Source: Methyloversatilis universalis FAM5 (GTDB lineage Bacteria; Pseudomonadota; Gammaproteobacteria; Burkholderiales; Rhodocyclaceae). Taken from it: a stretch of DNA of 64,000 nucleotides. The first letter of the stretch is position 1, and every line of letters begins with the position of its first letter. The notes beneath the pieces are model-generated. The model was given only the letters and a program-made list of their open reading frames with translations, searched no databases and was not told where the DNA came from. The translations under genes and the position numbers were made by a program. The stretch covers positions 1 to 64,000 of the forward strand of contig NZ_AFHG01000049.1 in NCBI RefSeq assembly GCF_000214035.2. The letters are read 5' to 3'. This document shows positions 50,772 through 61,600 of the stretch, one piece after another.

Positions 50772-51428
50772 ATGCGTTCATCCCTCATCGCACTGGCACT
50801 GCTGACACTGGGCGCCGTCCAGGTCGTGCAGGCCGCACCGTCGAGCACCTTCGATGCCGGCAACGACGGCTGGACGGTGTCCGACACCAACCAGCCCTTC
50901 GATTCCTTCGGCGGCTCGTTCACGCCGGACTATGACGAGGCGGGGCAGTTCATCCGCTTTACCGATCCGTCGTCGATGAGCTTCTTCTTCGAGGCGCCGG
51001 AATCCTTCCTCGGCGACCTGTCCGCCTATTACGGCGGCGTGCTGCGCTACAGCCAGACGCTGTCGGTGCAGACGCCGCCCTGGCGTGACGATCCGGACGT
51101 GGTGCTGGTCAATGGCAGCGGGCTGGTGCTGGTCTATCAGAACGTCAATCAGCCGGGCACGGACTGGACCGGTTTCGAGGTGTCGCTGAGCGCGGGGGGC
51201 TGGCGTGTCGGCACGCTGGACGGCAGTTTCGCCACCGCCGCGCAGATGCAGGCGGTGCTCGGCGATCTGCAGCGGCTGCGCATTCGCGGGGAGTACATAT
51301 CCGGCGTGATCGAAACCACCGCGCTCGACAATGTGTCGATCAGCGCGGTGCCGGAACCGGCCTCGTGGGCCTTCATGCTGGCCGGCGCCGGCCTGCTGTC
51401 GGCGAGAGTGCGCCGGCGTCGCGCCTGA
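50772..51428 (+). CDS. PEP-CTERM sorting domain protein with laminin-B-like domain
   Basis: A 218-residue exported protein. It has a signal peptide (SSLIALALLTLGAVQVVQA) and a domain from about 25 to 185 opening STFDAGNDGWTVSD and containing GVLRYSQTLSV and GFEVSLSAGGWRVG. That pattern resembles the laminin IV type A/LamB fold seen in several PEP-CTERM proteins. The C-terminal sorting tail is VPEPASWAFMLAGAGLLSARVRRRR in pieces. Its stop (51428) touches the stop of the convergent hybrid kinase (51429) with no base between, so no terminator fits between the genes. Confidence 0.82.
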   Translation: MRSSLIALALLTLGAVQVVQAAPSSTFDAGNDGWTVSDTNQPFDSFGGSFTPDYDEAGQFIRFTDPSSMSFFFEAPESFLGDLSAYYGGVLRYSQTLSVQTPPWRDDPDVVLVNGSGLVLVYQNVNQPGTDWTGFEVSLSAGGWRVGTLDGSFATAAQMQAVLGDLQRLRIRGEYISGVIETTALDNVSISAVPEPASWAFMLAGAGLLSARVRRRRA

Positions 51429-54400
51429 TCAGGCGGCGACCCGGTTCGCCTTCATTTCGCTGCGCAGCTCGTCGGCCAGACTTTCCAGCGCGGCGTCGAG
51501 CTGGTCGAGCAGCGCAGCGACGGTGGCTTCGTCCGGTGCCCTGTCGCCGGTGCGCTCCAGCCGCCCGGCCAGACCCGCCGCGTGGCTGGCGCCGAAATTG
51601 CGCACCGTGCCCTTCACCGCATGCGCCTGTTCGGCCAGCGCTTCGCGCGATCCGGCGGCGGCGGTGCGCAGTTGCGCCAGCATGCCGCGGTAGTCGCGCA
51701 GGAACAGCACGATGATGTCGCGCATCAGGGTTTCGTCGCCGCCCAGATTGCCGAGAGTGAAATTGCGGTCGAACAGCGGCCGGTTGTCCGGTGCGGGTGC
51801 GGCAGCCCGGCTTTCGGCGGGGAGCGCCGGGCGGTCCGCTTCCGCGGCGCTGCCTGCCTGCGGTGCAGGCGACGGTTTCAGCGCCTCCTCCAGCGCCCGG
51901 ATCAGCGCAGCCACCTGCACCGGCTTGGATACATAGGCGTCCATGCCGGCGGCGAAGCACTTTTCCCGGTCACCGGCCATCGCATGGGCGGTCATCGCGA
52001 TGATGGGCGTGTGCCGTTCGCCGTCCTGCGCGCGGATGTGGCGGGTGGCTTCGAAGCCGCCCATCTGTGGCATCTGCAGATCCATCAGGATGGCGTCGTA
52101 ACGCTGTTCGGCCGCTTTCGATACGGCCGACAGGCCGTTGTCGACCACGTCCACCCGGTGCCCCAGCCGTTCCAGCAGTCGCACCGCCAGTGTCTGATTG
52201 ACCGGGTTGTCCTCGGCCAGCAGCAGCGTCAGCGGGCGGTGCTCGCTGGGCGACAGGGCGGACGCGCCGGACGCGCAGCGCGCGCTGCCCGCCCCGGTGG
52301 CGGTGATCAGCGCGTCCAGCAGCGGCGCGGTCTGGACCGGCCGCGCCACCACGCCGTTGATCGAAGGCGGCAGGCCGACGGTGGGCGCCGCGCCGTCGTG
52401 CAGAAGGATGATGGGCAGTTCCGCCGCGCTCTGTCCGGCCAGCGTATGCACCAGCGCCCAGCCGTCGCGGGCTGCCAGATCCTCGGCCACCAGCAGCGCC
52501 CGGAAGCACTGCGCCTCGGCCTCCGCCGACACGATGGCGCCGATGCCTTCGTCGAGGTCGGCACACAGCCGTGCATTCACCTGCCACTGCGCGAGCTGGG
52601 CCGCGATCTGCTGGCGAGATGTGCTGTCCGGTTCGATCACCAGCAGGGGCAGTCCTTCCAGCGTGCTGGGTGACATCGTGGTCAGGGCGCCGCCGCGGGC
52701 GCGCGTCAGCGGTACGCTGAAATGGAAGGTGGCGCCGTGACCCAGGCGGCTGGTCACGCCCAGCGTGCCGCCCATGCGGCGGACCAGCCGGGTGCAGATG
52801 GCCAGACCCAGACCGGTGCCGCCGAATTTGCGGGTGGTGGAACTGTCGGCCTGCGAGAAGGCTTCGAAGATGAGGCCCTGCTTGTCCTCCGGAATGCCGA
52901 TGCCGGTGTCGCGCACCGCGAACCTCAGCTGCTGGGTGTCCTCGTCGCTGTGCTCGAGCGTGACGGTCACATCGACATTGCCGCGCTCGGTGAACTTGAG
53001 CGCGTTGCCGATCAGATTGGTCAGCACCTGACGGATGCGCGTGGGGTCGCCGATCACGCCGTCGGCCACCGACGGATCGATGCGGCAACCCAGCTGAACC
53101 GGCTTGCCTGGCTTGGGCGCCAGCGTACGCACGATGGCGCCGACCACGTCGCGCAGGCTGAACGGAATGTGTTCGAAATCCAGCCGTCCGGCCTCGATCT
53201 TGGAGAAATCGAGAATCTCGTCGATCAGCGTCAGCAGTGCTTCCGACGACTGTTTCACCAGCGACAGATATTCGCGCTGCTCCGCACTCAGGTCGGTGTC
53301 CAGTGCCAGTTCGGTCATGCCCATGATGGCGTTCATCGGGGTGCGGATTTCGTGGCTCATGTTCGCCAGGAAGTCGCTCTTTGCCCGGTTGGCCGCTTCG
53401 GCCGCGTCGCGCGCGGCCATCATCTGTTCTTCCGCCGCCTTGCGCTCGCCGATGTCCGACAGGAAGGCGGTGAACAGCGCCCGCCCCTTCATGTGGGTGG
53501 AGGTGATCGCGATCTGGGCCGGGAAGCGCCGACCGCTGCGGGTGCTCACCTGGAGGTCGAGATGGTGGCCGATCACCGCGTCGTAGCGGCGGCCCAGCCA
53601 CTGCAGTAGGTCGTGTTCGCCCGGCTGGCGCTCGTCCGCATGCACCAGCAGCTCGATCACCGGATGCTGCATCGCTTCGGCCTGTGTCCAGCCCAGCATG
53701 CGCTCGGCCGCCGGGTTGTACTCGATCACGTTGCCGAAGCTGTCGAAAGTGATCACCGCATCCAGCGCCGCGCCGAGGATGGCACCGGTGCGTGCTTCGC
53801 TTTCCTCCAGCGCGCTGCGCTGGTTGTACAGGCTCAGCGAGGCCCAGTTCAGCGCCTGCGCCAGACGGTCGGTTTCATGGGCGCTGGTGGTGGCGGGCAG
53901 GGTGTCGCCCATCGAGTGGTCGAGCCGCTCGGCGAAGTCGGTGCATTCATTGAGCGCGGCCAGCGGGCGCCGCAGCAGCCCGTACAGCAGCGCGACGCCC
54001 AGCAGCAGCGCGATCAGCCCGTGCAGCAGGCTGTCTTCCAGGATGTGCGCGTGCACCTCGCGCGTTTCCGGCGTGTCGTGTTCGGTCCGCAGCCAGGTGA
54101 TCCGGTCGCCACCGGTGATCGGGACCCAGCTGACGATGATGCGCCGCCCGTCCGGGCCGGTGGAGCCGGCGCGCGCGCGTCCGATCAGTGCGGCGGGCGG
54201 CAGGTCTGACGGCAGGCGGCGTGCGGTGAGCCAGCGGCCGCTGGCGTCATGTTCCAGTGCCGACAGGATGCGTCCGTCCGGATCGATCAGCGCCGCCGCC
54301 TGCAACTCGATGTTTTCCGGCAGCCGGGCGCGCAGGCTGAGTACCGCGTCGCTGTCGTGCGCCACATCGCTCATCAGGCCGGTGGCGATGCTGCGCGTCT

Positions 54401-54557
54401 CGGCAAGGCTGACCCGTTCCAGCAGCTGCAGGGTTTCCTCGGCCTGCTCCTGTGCCGTGTACAGCGCATTCCCGGCTGCGCCTACGCCGAACACCAGCGC
54501 GAACAGCAGCGTGATCCGGTGCAGCAGCCGGCGCGGACGAGGGAATGGAAGCTGCAT
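51429..54557 (-). CDS. hybrid sensor histidine kinase (PAS-HK-REC-REC-HPt)
   Basis: A 1042-residue inner-membrane kinase. Membrane helices at about 13-33 and 176-196 enclose a periplasmic sensor. A HAMP-like linker, a PAS domain at about 255-370, HisKA with phosphoacceptor H402 in [10 protein letters not shown], and HATPase_c at about 505-625 ([19 protein letters not shown]) follow. Next are two receiver domains and a C-terminal HPt ([12 protein letters not shown] near 990). Receiver 1 (about 640-755) looks degenerate: where the phospho-Asp should be the sequence is AEDLAARDG. Receiver 2 (about 785-905) is complete ([19 protein letters not shown]). The next gene downstream on the upstream side, an HD-GYP regulator, is its likely partner. 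Confidence 0.9.
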   Translation of the reverse strand: MQLPFPRPRRLLHRITLLFALVFGVGAAGNALYTAQEQAEETLQLLERVSLAETRSIATGLMSDVAHDSDAVLSLRARLPENIELQAAALIDPDGRILSALEHDASGRWLTARRLPSDLPPAALIGRARAGSTGPDGRRIIVSWVPITGGDRITWLRTEHDTPETREVHAHILEDSLLHGLIALLLGVALLYGLLRRPLAALNECTDFAERLDHSMGDTLPATTSAHETDRLAQALNWASLSLYNQRSALEESEARTGAILGAALDAVITFDSFGNVIEYNPAAERMLGWTQAEAMQHPVIELLVHADERQPGEHDLLQWLGRRYDAVIGHHLDLQVSTRSGRRFPAQIAITSTHMKGRALFTAFLSDIGERKAAEEQMMAARDAAEAANRAKSDFLANMSHEIRTPMNAIMGMTELALDTDLSAEQREYLSLVKQSSEALLTLIDEILDFSKIEAGRLDFEHIPFSLRDVVGAIVRTLAPKPGKPVQLGCRIDPSVADGVIGDPTRIRQVLTNLIGNALKFTERGNVDVTVTLEHSDEDTQQLRFAVRDTGIGIPEDKQGLIFEAFSQADSSTTRKFGGTGLGLAICTRLVRRMGGTLGVTSRLGHGATFHFSVPLTRARGGALTTMSPSTLEGLPLLVIEPDSTSRQQIAAQLAQWQVNARLCADLDEGIGAIVSAEAEAQCFRALLVAEDLAARDGWALVHTLAGQSAAELPIILLHDGAAPTVGLPPSINGVVARPVQTAPLLDALITATGAGSARCASGASALSPSEHRPLTLLLAEDNPVNQTLAVRLLERLGHRVDVVDNGLSAVSKAAEQRYDAILMDLQMPQMGGFEATRHIRAQDGERHTPIIAMTAHAMAGDREKCFAAGMDAYVSKPVQVAALIRALEEALKPSPAPQAGSAAEADRPALPAESRAAAPAPDNRPLFDRNFTLGNLGGDETLMRDIIVLFLRDYRGMLAQLRTAAAGSREALAEQAHAVKGTVRNFGASHAAGLAGRLERTGDRAPDEATVAALLDQLDAALESLADELRSEMKANRVAA

Positions 54558-54560
54558 CGC

Positions 54561-55598
54561 TCAGCTTTCGTCGCGATAGGTGGCGCGGATGTCGAGAACG
54601 TCGTTCCAGCTGTCCAGCAGCGCGTCGGCGCACAGCGGATCGAAATGGCTGCCGCGGCCGTCCGCCAGGAACTGGCGCGCACGCTCCAGTTCCCAGGCCG
54701 GCTTGTAGGGCCGGGCCGAGGTGAGCGCGTCGAACACGTCGGCCACCGCCACGATGCGGCCGAACAGCGGAATGTCCTCGCCGGCCAGACCTTTGGGATA
54801 GCCGCTGCCGTCGAACTTCTCGTGGTGGCTGAGCGCGATGGTCGCCGCCAGCTGCATGTAGGGCGAAGCCGAGCCCTTGAGGATTTCGTAACCGATGGAT
54901 GCGTGCTGCTTCATGATGTCGAACTCTTCCGGCGTGAGCTTCCCCGGCTTGAGCAGGATGTGATCCGGTGTGCCCAGCTTGCCCACGTCGTGCATCGGGG
55001 CGGCGATCAGCAGCGATTCCTGGGTGTCGGCGTCCAGGCCCATCCGGTTGGCGATCAGTGCCGAGAAGTGGGCCATGCGCAGGATATGGGCGCCGGTTTC
55101 CGGGTCGCGGAATTCGGCGGCGCGCGCCAGCTTGTTCAGCGTTTCCCGTTCGCGTTCGAAAATTTCGGCGGTCGCACGCCGCACTTCGGCGGCGAGGGTG
55201 CGCGCGTGATTGGACAGCGCGACCTGACCGGCGCGCAGCGACAGCATGTTGCGTACGCGCGAGGTGAATTCGATGCGGTCGACCGGCTTGGTCAGGAAAT
55301 CGTTGGCGCCCGATTCAAGCGCGCGGTAGCGCACTTCCTTCTCGTGGTCGGCGGTCACCATGAGCAGCGGTGTCTGTGCGCGCGCCGGATGGGCGCGGAA
55401 GCGGCGGATGAATTCGATGCCGTCCATGTCCGGCATCATGTAATCGACGATGACCAGATCCGGATCGGTGCGGATGCAGTGCTCCAGCGCTTCGGCCGGC
55501 ACCTGGAAAGTGGTCGAGTCCACGTCCGGGAGCTTGCCGAGCAGGGCCGACATCAGTACCAGATTGACCTGCGCGTCATCCACCACCACTACATTCAT
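54561..55598 (-). CDS. HD-GYP response regulator (cyclic-di-GMP phosphodiesterase type)
   Basis: A 345-residue regulator. Receiver domain at about 1-120 (VVDDAQ, VIVDYMMPDMDG, MVTADHE, LTKPVD). The HD-GYP domain at about 150-340 has HILRMAHFSALIANRMG, the HD pair in APMHDVGKLGTPDHILLKPG, and the GYP motif in HHEKFDGSGYPKGLAGEDIPLFGRI. Active HD-GYP proteins degrade cyclic-di-GMP. The gene is three bases upstream of the hybrid kinase in the same direction, so they are cotranscribed and probably form one phosphorelay. Confidence 0.93.
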   Translation of the reverse strand: MNVVVVDDAQVNLVLMSALLGKLPDVDSTTFQVPAEALEHCIRTDPDLVIVDYMMPDMDGIEFIRRFRAHPARAQTPLLMVTADHEKEVRYRALESGANDFLTKPVDRIEFTSRVRNMLSLRAGQVALSNHARTLAAEVRRATAEIFERERETLNKLARAAEFRDPETGAHILRMAHFSALIANRMGLDADTQESLLIAAPMHDVGKLGTPDHILLKPGKLTPEEFDIMKQHASIGYEILKGSASPYMQLAATIALSHHEKFDGSGYPKGLAGEDIPLFGRIVAVADVFDALTSARPYKPAWELERARQFLADGRGSHFDPLCADALLDSWNDVLDIRATYRDES

Positions 55599-55772
55599 CC
55601 GGACACTCCATGTGTGAGCCCCAGTCCGGGCCGGCGCGGCGCGGTGAGGGCCGGCGGCGGGTGCAGGGGCGGCGGACGCGTATCGGGACGCCTCCGCACT
55701 GCTTGATTACGGTCATCAAGGCATGCGACTTTAACGGGCTGTCACGCACCGGACCGCCGTACTACCGACGAC

Positions 55773-57191
55773 ATGAAAGCCCCCATGCCCTACACGCTGC
55801 GCGCATCGGCCCTGCGCAACTGGCTTCGCCAGCTCTCCTTCCGCGACATGTTCGCGCTCGGCGTACCGGCGCTGCTCATCATCGCCGCCGGTTTCTGGTT
55901 CGCCGCCCGCTACATCAAGCCGGCGCCGCCGGACCAGGCCATCATCAGCTGCGGCGCGTCCGGTTCGGCCTACGAGTCCTTCTGTGCCCGCTACAAGCCG
56001 CTGTTCGAGCAGTACGGCATCACGCTGGAGACGCGGGACAGCGCGGGGTCGATCGAAAACCTGAAGCGGATCAGCGATCCGGAACAGACGCTGGATTTCG
56101 CCTTCATCCAGGGCGGCAGCGCGCCGGATCATCCGCCCGGCCTGCTGTCGCTCGGGGCGGCCTACTACGAGCCGGTCTGGGTGTTCTATCGCGGCCGGCC
56201 CGGGCTGGAGCGGCTGGACCAGCTCAAGGGCATGCGCATCGGCATCGGTGCCGAAGGCAGCGGCACCCGCCATCTCGCGCTGCAGATGCTGGCCGCCCAC
56301 GGCATGGACACCGACCGGCGCCGGCTGCTGCCGCTGGGCGGCACCGATGGCGTGGCGGCGCTGCTGCACCGGCGCATCGACGCGCTCATCGTGGTTGGCG
56401 CGGTGCATTCGGCCTCGGTCTGGTCGCTGCTGTACGCCGACGGCGTGTCGCTGATGTCGCTGGCGCAGGCGCCGGCCTATTCGCGGCGCTTTCCGCACTT
56501 GAGCCTGCTCACGCTGCCGCGCGGCGCGATCGACTTCGTGCGCGACATCCCGCCGCGTGACGTGTCGCTGGTCGCCACCCAGGCCTATGTGGCGGCCCGC
56601 GAGGACACGCATCCTGCGCTGATCGACCTGATGCTGGGCGCGATGAAGCCGGCGCACGCCGAAGCGACCGTCTTCCAGCGACCGGGTGAATTTCCGAAGG
56701 CGGACGCCGGCGACTTCGAACTGCATCCGCGCGCCAAGCGCTTCTACGAAGCCGGCCCGCCCTTCCTGCAGCGCTACCTGCCGTTCTCGATCGCCAACCT
56801 GCTCGACCGCATGCTGGTGCTGCTGGTACCGCTGCTGGCCCTGGCGCTGCCGCTGTTCAAGATACTGCCCCAGCTCTATGTATGGCGGGTGCGCAGCAAG
56901 CTGTACCGCTGGTACGGCGAGCTGAAGGACATCGAACGTCAGGCCCTGATGGACGATCCGCCGCGCAGTCGCGCGGAGTGGCTGGACGACCTCGAGCGTG
57001 TCGAGATGGCGGTATCCCGCATCACCGTGCCGCTGGCCCATTCGGACTATTACTATCAGCTGCGTGCGCACATCCACATGGTCAGACGGCGTCTTCAGGG
57101 CGAGGCGGCGGCCGCGCCGGATGCCGGAGAAGCCGCGACCGCCGCTCCGGATGCGTCGCGGGCCACGGCGAAGCCGGGTGGAACTGATTAG
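55773..57191 (+). CDS. TAXI-family TRAP-type solute-binding protein with membrane anchors
   Basis: A 472-residue protein. An N-terminal helix at about 28-46 anchors a binding domain of the TAXI/NMT1 fold: GASGSAYESFCARYKPLFEQYG, LDFAFIQGGSAPDH, IGIGAEGSGTRHLALQML and DGVAALLHRRIDALIVVG. A second hydrophobic segment at about 348-370 follows, then a cytoplasmic tail of about 100 residues ending in Ala/Pro-rich sequence. Classical TAXI proteins feed a TRAP transporter, but no DctQ/M-type gene is nearby. This two-anchor form may act as a sensor or scaffold instead. It is divergent from the HD-GYP regulator. Confidence 0.8.
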   Translation: MKAPMPYTLRASALRNWLRQLSFRDMFALGVPALLIIAAGFWFAARYIKPAPPDQAIISCGASGSAYESFCARYKPLFEQYGITLETRDSAGSIENLKRISDPEQTLDFAFIQGGSAPDHPPGLLSLGAAYYEPVWVFYRGRPGLERLDQLKGMRIGIGAEGSGTRHLALQMLAAHGMDTDRRRLLPLGGTDGVAALLHRRIDALIVVGAVHSASVWSLLYADGVSLMSLAQAPAYSRRFPHLSLLTLPRGAIDFVRDIPPRDVSLVATQAYVAAREDTHPALIDLMLGAMKPAHAEATVFQRPGEFPKADAGDFELHPRAKRFYEAGPPFLQRYLPFSIANLLDRMLVLLVPLLALALPLFKILPQLYVWRVRSKLYRWYGELKDIERQALMDDPPRSRAEWLDDLERVEMAVSRITVPLAHSDYYYQLRAHIHMVRRRLQGEAAAAPDAGEAATAAPDASRATAKPGGTD

Positions 57192-57318
57192 GCACCGTAT
57201 TGTCCAGCCCACAGCGGGTTGCGACCTGCGGGCGCGGGGCGCCCTCAGGTCGCCGTTGAAACCGTGAAAAGGCTGTCGCATCAAGGTTGTGCGGACGCAC
57301 AAGGATTCGTTCGCTAAA

Positions 57319-57346
57319 TTTACAAACATTCGTGCTTGTATATAAT
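57319..57346 (+). promoter_or_regulatory. RND pump promoter overlapped by TetR-type operator
   Basis: TTTACA (57319-57324), a 16-bp spacer and TATAAT (57341-57346) make a good sigma-70 promoter. The spacer is filled by TACAAACA-TTCG-TGCTTGTA (57321-57340, 7 of 8 arm positions symmetric). It resembles operators of AcrR/TtgR-type TetR repressors of efflux pumps. A bound repressor would block the promoter. No TetR gene is in the window. Confidence 0.7.
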
Positions 57347-57373
57347 CGCAGGCCGACCTCCGGAGAGTTTCCG

Positions 57374-58591
57374 ATGCCTGTCCGCACCGCCGCGGCGTCC
57401 GCCGTGCGCCCCGTTCTGTCCTCCCCGTCCTCCTTCATCTGTGCCTTTGCCGTCGCGCTGTCCGCCCTGGTCGCGGGCTGCGGAGACAAGGCTGGCCCGG
57501 CGCCTCAGGCGCAGGCCGCCCCGCCGGCGGTGCCGGTGACCGTGCTGCAGGTGGCGCCCACCCGGGCTCCGCTGGTGGTCGAAGCGGTGGCTCAGGCGGA
57601 AGGTATGCGTGAGGTCGAGGTGAGGGCACGGGTGAGCGGCATTCTGGAAAAGTGGCGCTTCCGTGAAGGCGAGCCGGTGAAGGCCGGGCAGCTGCTGTTC
57701 CAGATCGAACGTGCGCCGTTCGAGATCGCGCTGGCCCAGGCGAAGGCGCGCCTGGCCGAAGCGCAGGCGGTGGAAGAACAGACCGCCCGCGAATCGCAGC
57801 GTCTGAACGGTCTGGTGGCCGACCGGGCAATCAGCCAGAAGGAATTCGACGACGCACGGTCGGCGGCCGCGGTGGCCCGCGCAACGGTGAAATCGGCCGA
57901 AGCCGCGGTGCGCGAGGCCGAACTGAACCTGGGCTACACCCAGGTTACGGCGCCGGTCAGCGGCGTCAGCGGCCGGGCGGTCAAGTCCGAAGGTTCGCTG
58001 GTGAGTACCGGTGCGGACAGCCTGCTCACCACCATTGCCCAGCTCGATCCGATCTGGGTGCGCTTCAGTCTGTCCGACACCGATCTGGTGGCGGTGCCTG
58101 GCGGTCGCGCCGCGGTGCGCGGTTTCCGCGAGGTCGAACTGCAGCTGCCGGACGGCTCCGTCTTGCCGCAGCGCGGCCGCATCAATTTTTCGGCCAGCCG
58201 CATCGACCCCTCGCTCGGCACGCTGGAAATGCGCGCCGAATTCGCCAATGCCGACGGCCGGGTGCTGCCGGGACAGTTCGTGCGTGCACGCGTGATCGCT
58301 GGCGAGCAGGACAACGTCTATCTGGTGCCGCAGTCAGCGGTGAGCCAGACCGAGAACGGTCCGGTGGTCATGCTGGCCAACGCCGACAACAAGGTCGAGC
58401 CGCGGCCGGTCAAGCTCGGGCTGTGGCAGGGCAAGGACTGGGTGGTGACCGGCGGCCTGCAGCCGGGCGACCGCGTGATCACCGACAACCTGCTCAAGCT
58501 GCGCCCCGGCGCGCCAGTGGCCCCGCACGCACCGGGCGAAGCCCCGGCGGCACCGGCAGCGCCTGCCGCGACCGCGCCGTCCAAGTCCTGA
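57374..58591 (+). CDS. RND efflux periplasmic adaptor subunit
   Basis: A 405-residue membrane-fusion protein of the AcrA/MexA/TtgA type, bridging the inner-membrane pump and outer-membrane channel. The lipoprotein signal ends at LVAGCGDK (lipidated Cys 36). The lipoyl halves are VEVRARVSGILEKWRFREGEPVKAGQLLFQI and LNLGYTQVTAPVSGVSGRAV, separated by a helical hairpin at about 115-190. The beta-barrel and membrane-proximal parts follow, with an Ala/Pro tail. It is the first gene of the adaptor-pump-channel operon. Confidence 0.95.
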   Translation: MPVRTAAASAVRPVLSSPSSFICAFAVALSALVAGCGDKAGPAPQAQAAPPAVPVTVLQVAPTRAPLVVEAVAQAEGMREVEVRARVSGILEKWRFREGEPVKAGQLLFQIERAPFEIALAQAKARLAEAQAVEEQTARESQRLNGLVADRAISQKEFDDARSAAAVARATVKSAEAAVREAELNLGYTQVTAPVSGVSGRAVKSEGSLVSTGADSLLTTIAQLDPIWVRFSLSDTDLVAVPGGRAAVRGFREVELQLPDGSVLPQRGRINFSASRIDPSLGTLEMRAEFANADGRVLPGQFVRARVIAGEQDNVYLVPQSAVSQTENGPVVMLANADNKVEPRPVKLGLWQGKDWVVTGGLQPGDRVITDNLLKLRPGAPVAPHAPGEAPAAPAAPAATAPSKS

Positions 58592-58604
58592 AGGAGCGCG
58601 CGAC

Positions 58605-61600
58605 ATGGCCCGCTTCTTCATCAACCGCCCGATCTTTTCGGGCGTCATCTCCATCGTCATCATGATCGCGGGTCTGGTGGCTTCGCTGTCGCTGCCGATC
58701 GCGCAATACCCGGAAATCTCGCCGCCCACGGTCATCATCACCGCCACCTACCCGGGCGCCAACGCCGAAACGCTGGCACGCACGGTGGCGGCACCGATCG
58801 AGGAGCAGCTGTCGGGCATCGAAGGTCTGTTGTACTACAACTCGACCTCGACCTCGAACGGCACGGTGAGCATCACGCTCACCTTCGAAGTGGGCACCGA
58901 CCCGGATACCGCGCTGATCGCGGTGAACAACCGCATTTCGGTGGCCGAGTCGCGGCTGCCTGAAGACGTGCGCCGCTCCGGCCTGGTGGTGCGCAAGCGC
59001 TCGAACAACCTGCTGATGATCGCGGCGCTGAAGTCGACGGACGGCAAGTACGACACGCTGTTCCTGAGCAACTACGTGTCGGTGAACGTGCTCGACGAGC
59101 TGCGCCGCATTCCCGGCGTGGGCGACGCGCTCACCTTCGATGCACCGTACGCGATGCGGGTGTGGCTGAAGCCGGACGTGATGGCGCGTCTGGGCATCAC
59201 CACCACCGACGTGGCGGCCGCGATCCGGGTGCAGAACGCGCAGAACGCGGCTGGCCGCATCGGTCAGGAGCCGGTGGTGAACGGCCAGCAGCTCACCTAC
59301 ACGGTGAGCGCCAAGGGCCGGCTGCTGTCGATCGCCGAATTCGAGAACATCATTCTGCGCGCCGACGGACCGTCCGGCGTGGTCCGGCTGAAAGACGTCG
59401 CGCGCATCGAGCTGGGTGCCGAAAGCTATGACCGTACGACCAAGGTGAATGGCACGCCGGTGACCGGCATCGGCCTCTACCTGCAGTCGGGTGCCAATGC
59501 GCTGGACACCGCCAAGGCGGTGCGCGCCAAGCTGGCCGAACTGACCACCCGCATGCCGGAAGGTCTGGAATTCATCATCCCGAACGACACCACCCGCTTC
59601 ATCAGCGAATCCATCCGCGAGGTGACGCATACGCTGGCCGAAGCCACGGTGCTGGTGGTGCTGGTGGTGTTCGTGTTCCTGCAGAGCTGGCGCGCCACGC
59701 TGATTCCGCTGATCGCGGTGCCGGTGTCGCTCGTCGGTACCTTTGCCGGTCTGTGGGCTTTCGGTTTCTCGATCAACACGCTGACGCTGTTCGCCATGGT
59801 GCTTTCGATCGGCATCGTGGTGGATGACGCCATCGTGGTGCTGGAGAACGTCGAGCGGCAGATGCGCGAATTCGGCCGCTCGCCCAAGGAGGCGGCGCTG
59901 GAGGCGATGCGCGAAACCTCGGGCGCGCTGGTGGCCATGGTGCTGGTGCTGGACGCGGTGTTCATCCCGGTCGCCTTCCTCGGCGGCATCGCCGGCAAGC
60001 TGTACCAGCAGTTCGCCGCCACGGTGGCGGTGTCGGTCACCATTTCCGGTGTCGTCGCGCTGACCCTGACGCCGGCGCTGTGCGCGCTGATGCTGAACGG
60101 CCACGAAGGCGAATCGAAACTGTTCCGTCCGTTCAACCGCGGTTTCGACTGGCTCACCCGCATCTACACGAGCACCGTCGGCGCCACGCTGCGTCACCGC
60201 ATCGTCGCCGCGCTGGTGGTGGTCGCGCTGTTCACCGGCGCCGGCTTCATGTTCCGCATGGTGCCCGGCGCCTTCGTGCCGTCCGAGGACCAGGGCTATC
60301 TGTTCGGCTTCGTCACGCTGCCGGATGGCGCGTCGGCCCAGCGCACCGAACAGTCCTTCGAAAAACTGCGCCAGATCATCAATGACGACCCGTCGGTCGA
60401 GAACGTGTTCATGGTGCGCGGCATGGACTTCATCACCGGCAACAACCGGGCGAGCGTGGCCATGACCTTCGTCGTCATGAAGCCCTGGCGTGAGCGCACC
60501 ACCACTGCCGACGACCTGCAGAAGAAGATCGCCGCGGCCGGCATGAAGCTCACCGACGGCATGGGCCTCATCTTCAATCCGCCGCCCATCCAGGGCCTGG
60601 GTACGGCCGGCGGTTTCGAGGTGTACGTGCAGGCGCGCGAGGATTCGGATGCGCGCAAGCTGTCCGCCATCACCGGCCAGTTTCTCGACGCGCTGCGCGC
60701 GCGGCCGGAACTGACCGGCCTGAACAGCTTCTTCCGGGTATCGGCGCCGCAGCTCGCGGTCGAGGTGGACGAACCGAAGGCGATTTCGCTGGGCATTCCG
60801 CTCGACGCGGTCTATTCCACGCTGCAGGCCACCATGGGCACGCTGTACGTGAATGACTTCAACCGCTCGGGCAAGACCTACAAGGTGCAGCTGAGCGCCG
60901 ACGCGCCCTACCGGATGAAGCCGGAAGATCTCGGCAAGCCCTATGTCCGTTCCGCCACCGGCGCCATGATTCCGCTGTCTGCGGTCATTTCGGTCAAGCC
61001 GGTCATCGGTCCGGAAATGGTCGAGCGCTTCAACGGCTTCGTCGCCGCCAAGGTGCTCGGCAATTCGGCCGCCGGCTACAGCTCGGGCGATGCCATCCGC
61101 GTGGTCGAGGAGGTGGGCCGTCAGGTGCTGCCGGCCGGCTACAGCCTGGAATGGACCGGTCAGGCCTACCAGGAAAAGCGCACCGGCATCACCTCGGTGC
61201 TGGCGCTGGGCTTCGGCATCATCATGGTGTTCCTCATCCTTGCGGCGCAGTACGAACGCTGGTCGCTGCCGCTGGCGGTCATCATGGCCATCCCGTTCGC
61301 CATCCTCGGTGCGCTGCTGGCAGTGTGGGTGCGCGGCATGCCGAACGATATCTACTTCCAGATCGGCCTCGTGGTGCTGGTGGGGCTGGCGGCGAAGAAC
61401 GCCATCCTGATCGTGGAATTCGCACTGCAGAAGCAGCAGGAGGGCATGGACGCGCTGGCCGCGTCGCTGGAAGCCGCTCGTCTGCGCTTCCGCCCGATCT
61501 GCATGACTGCGCTCGCCTTCATTCTCGGCGTGGTGCCGCTGGTGATCGCCACCGGCGCCGGTGCTGCGGCCCGGCGTTCGATGGGTACCGGCGTGTTCGG

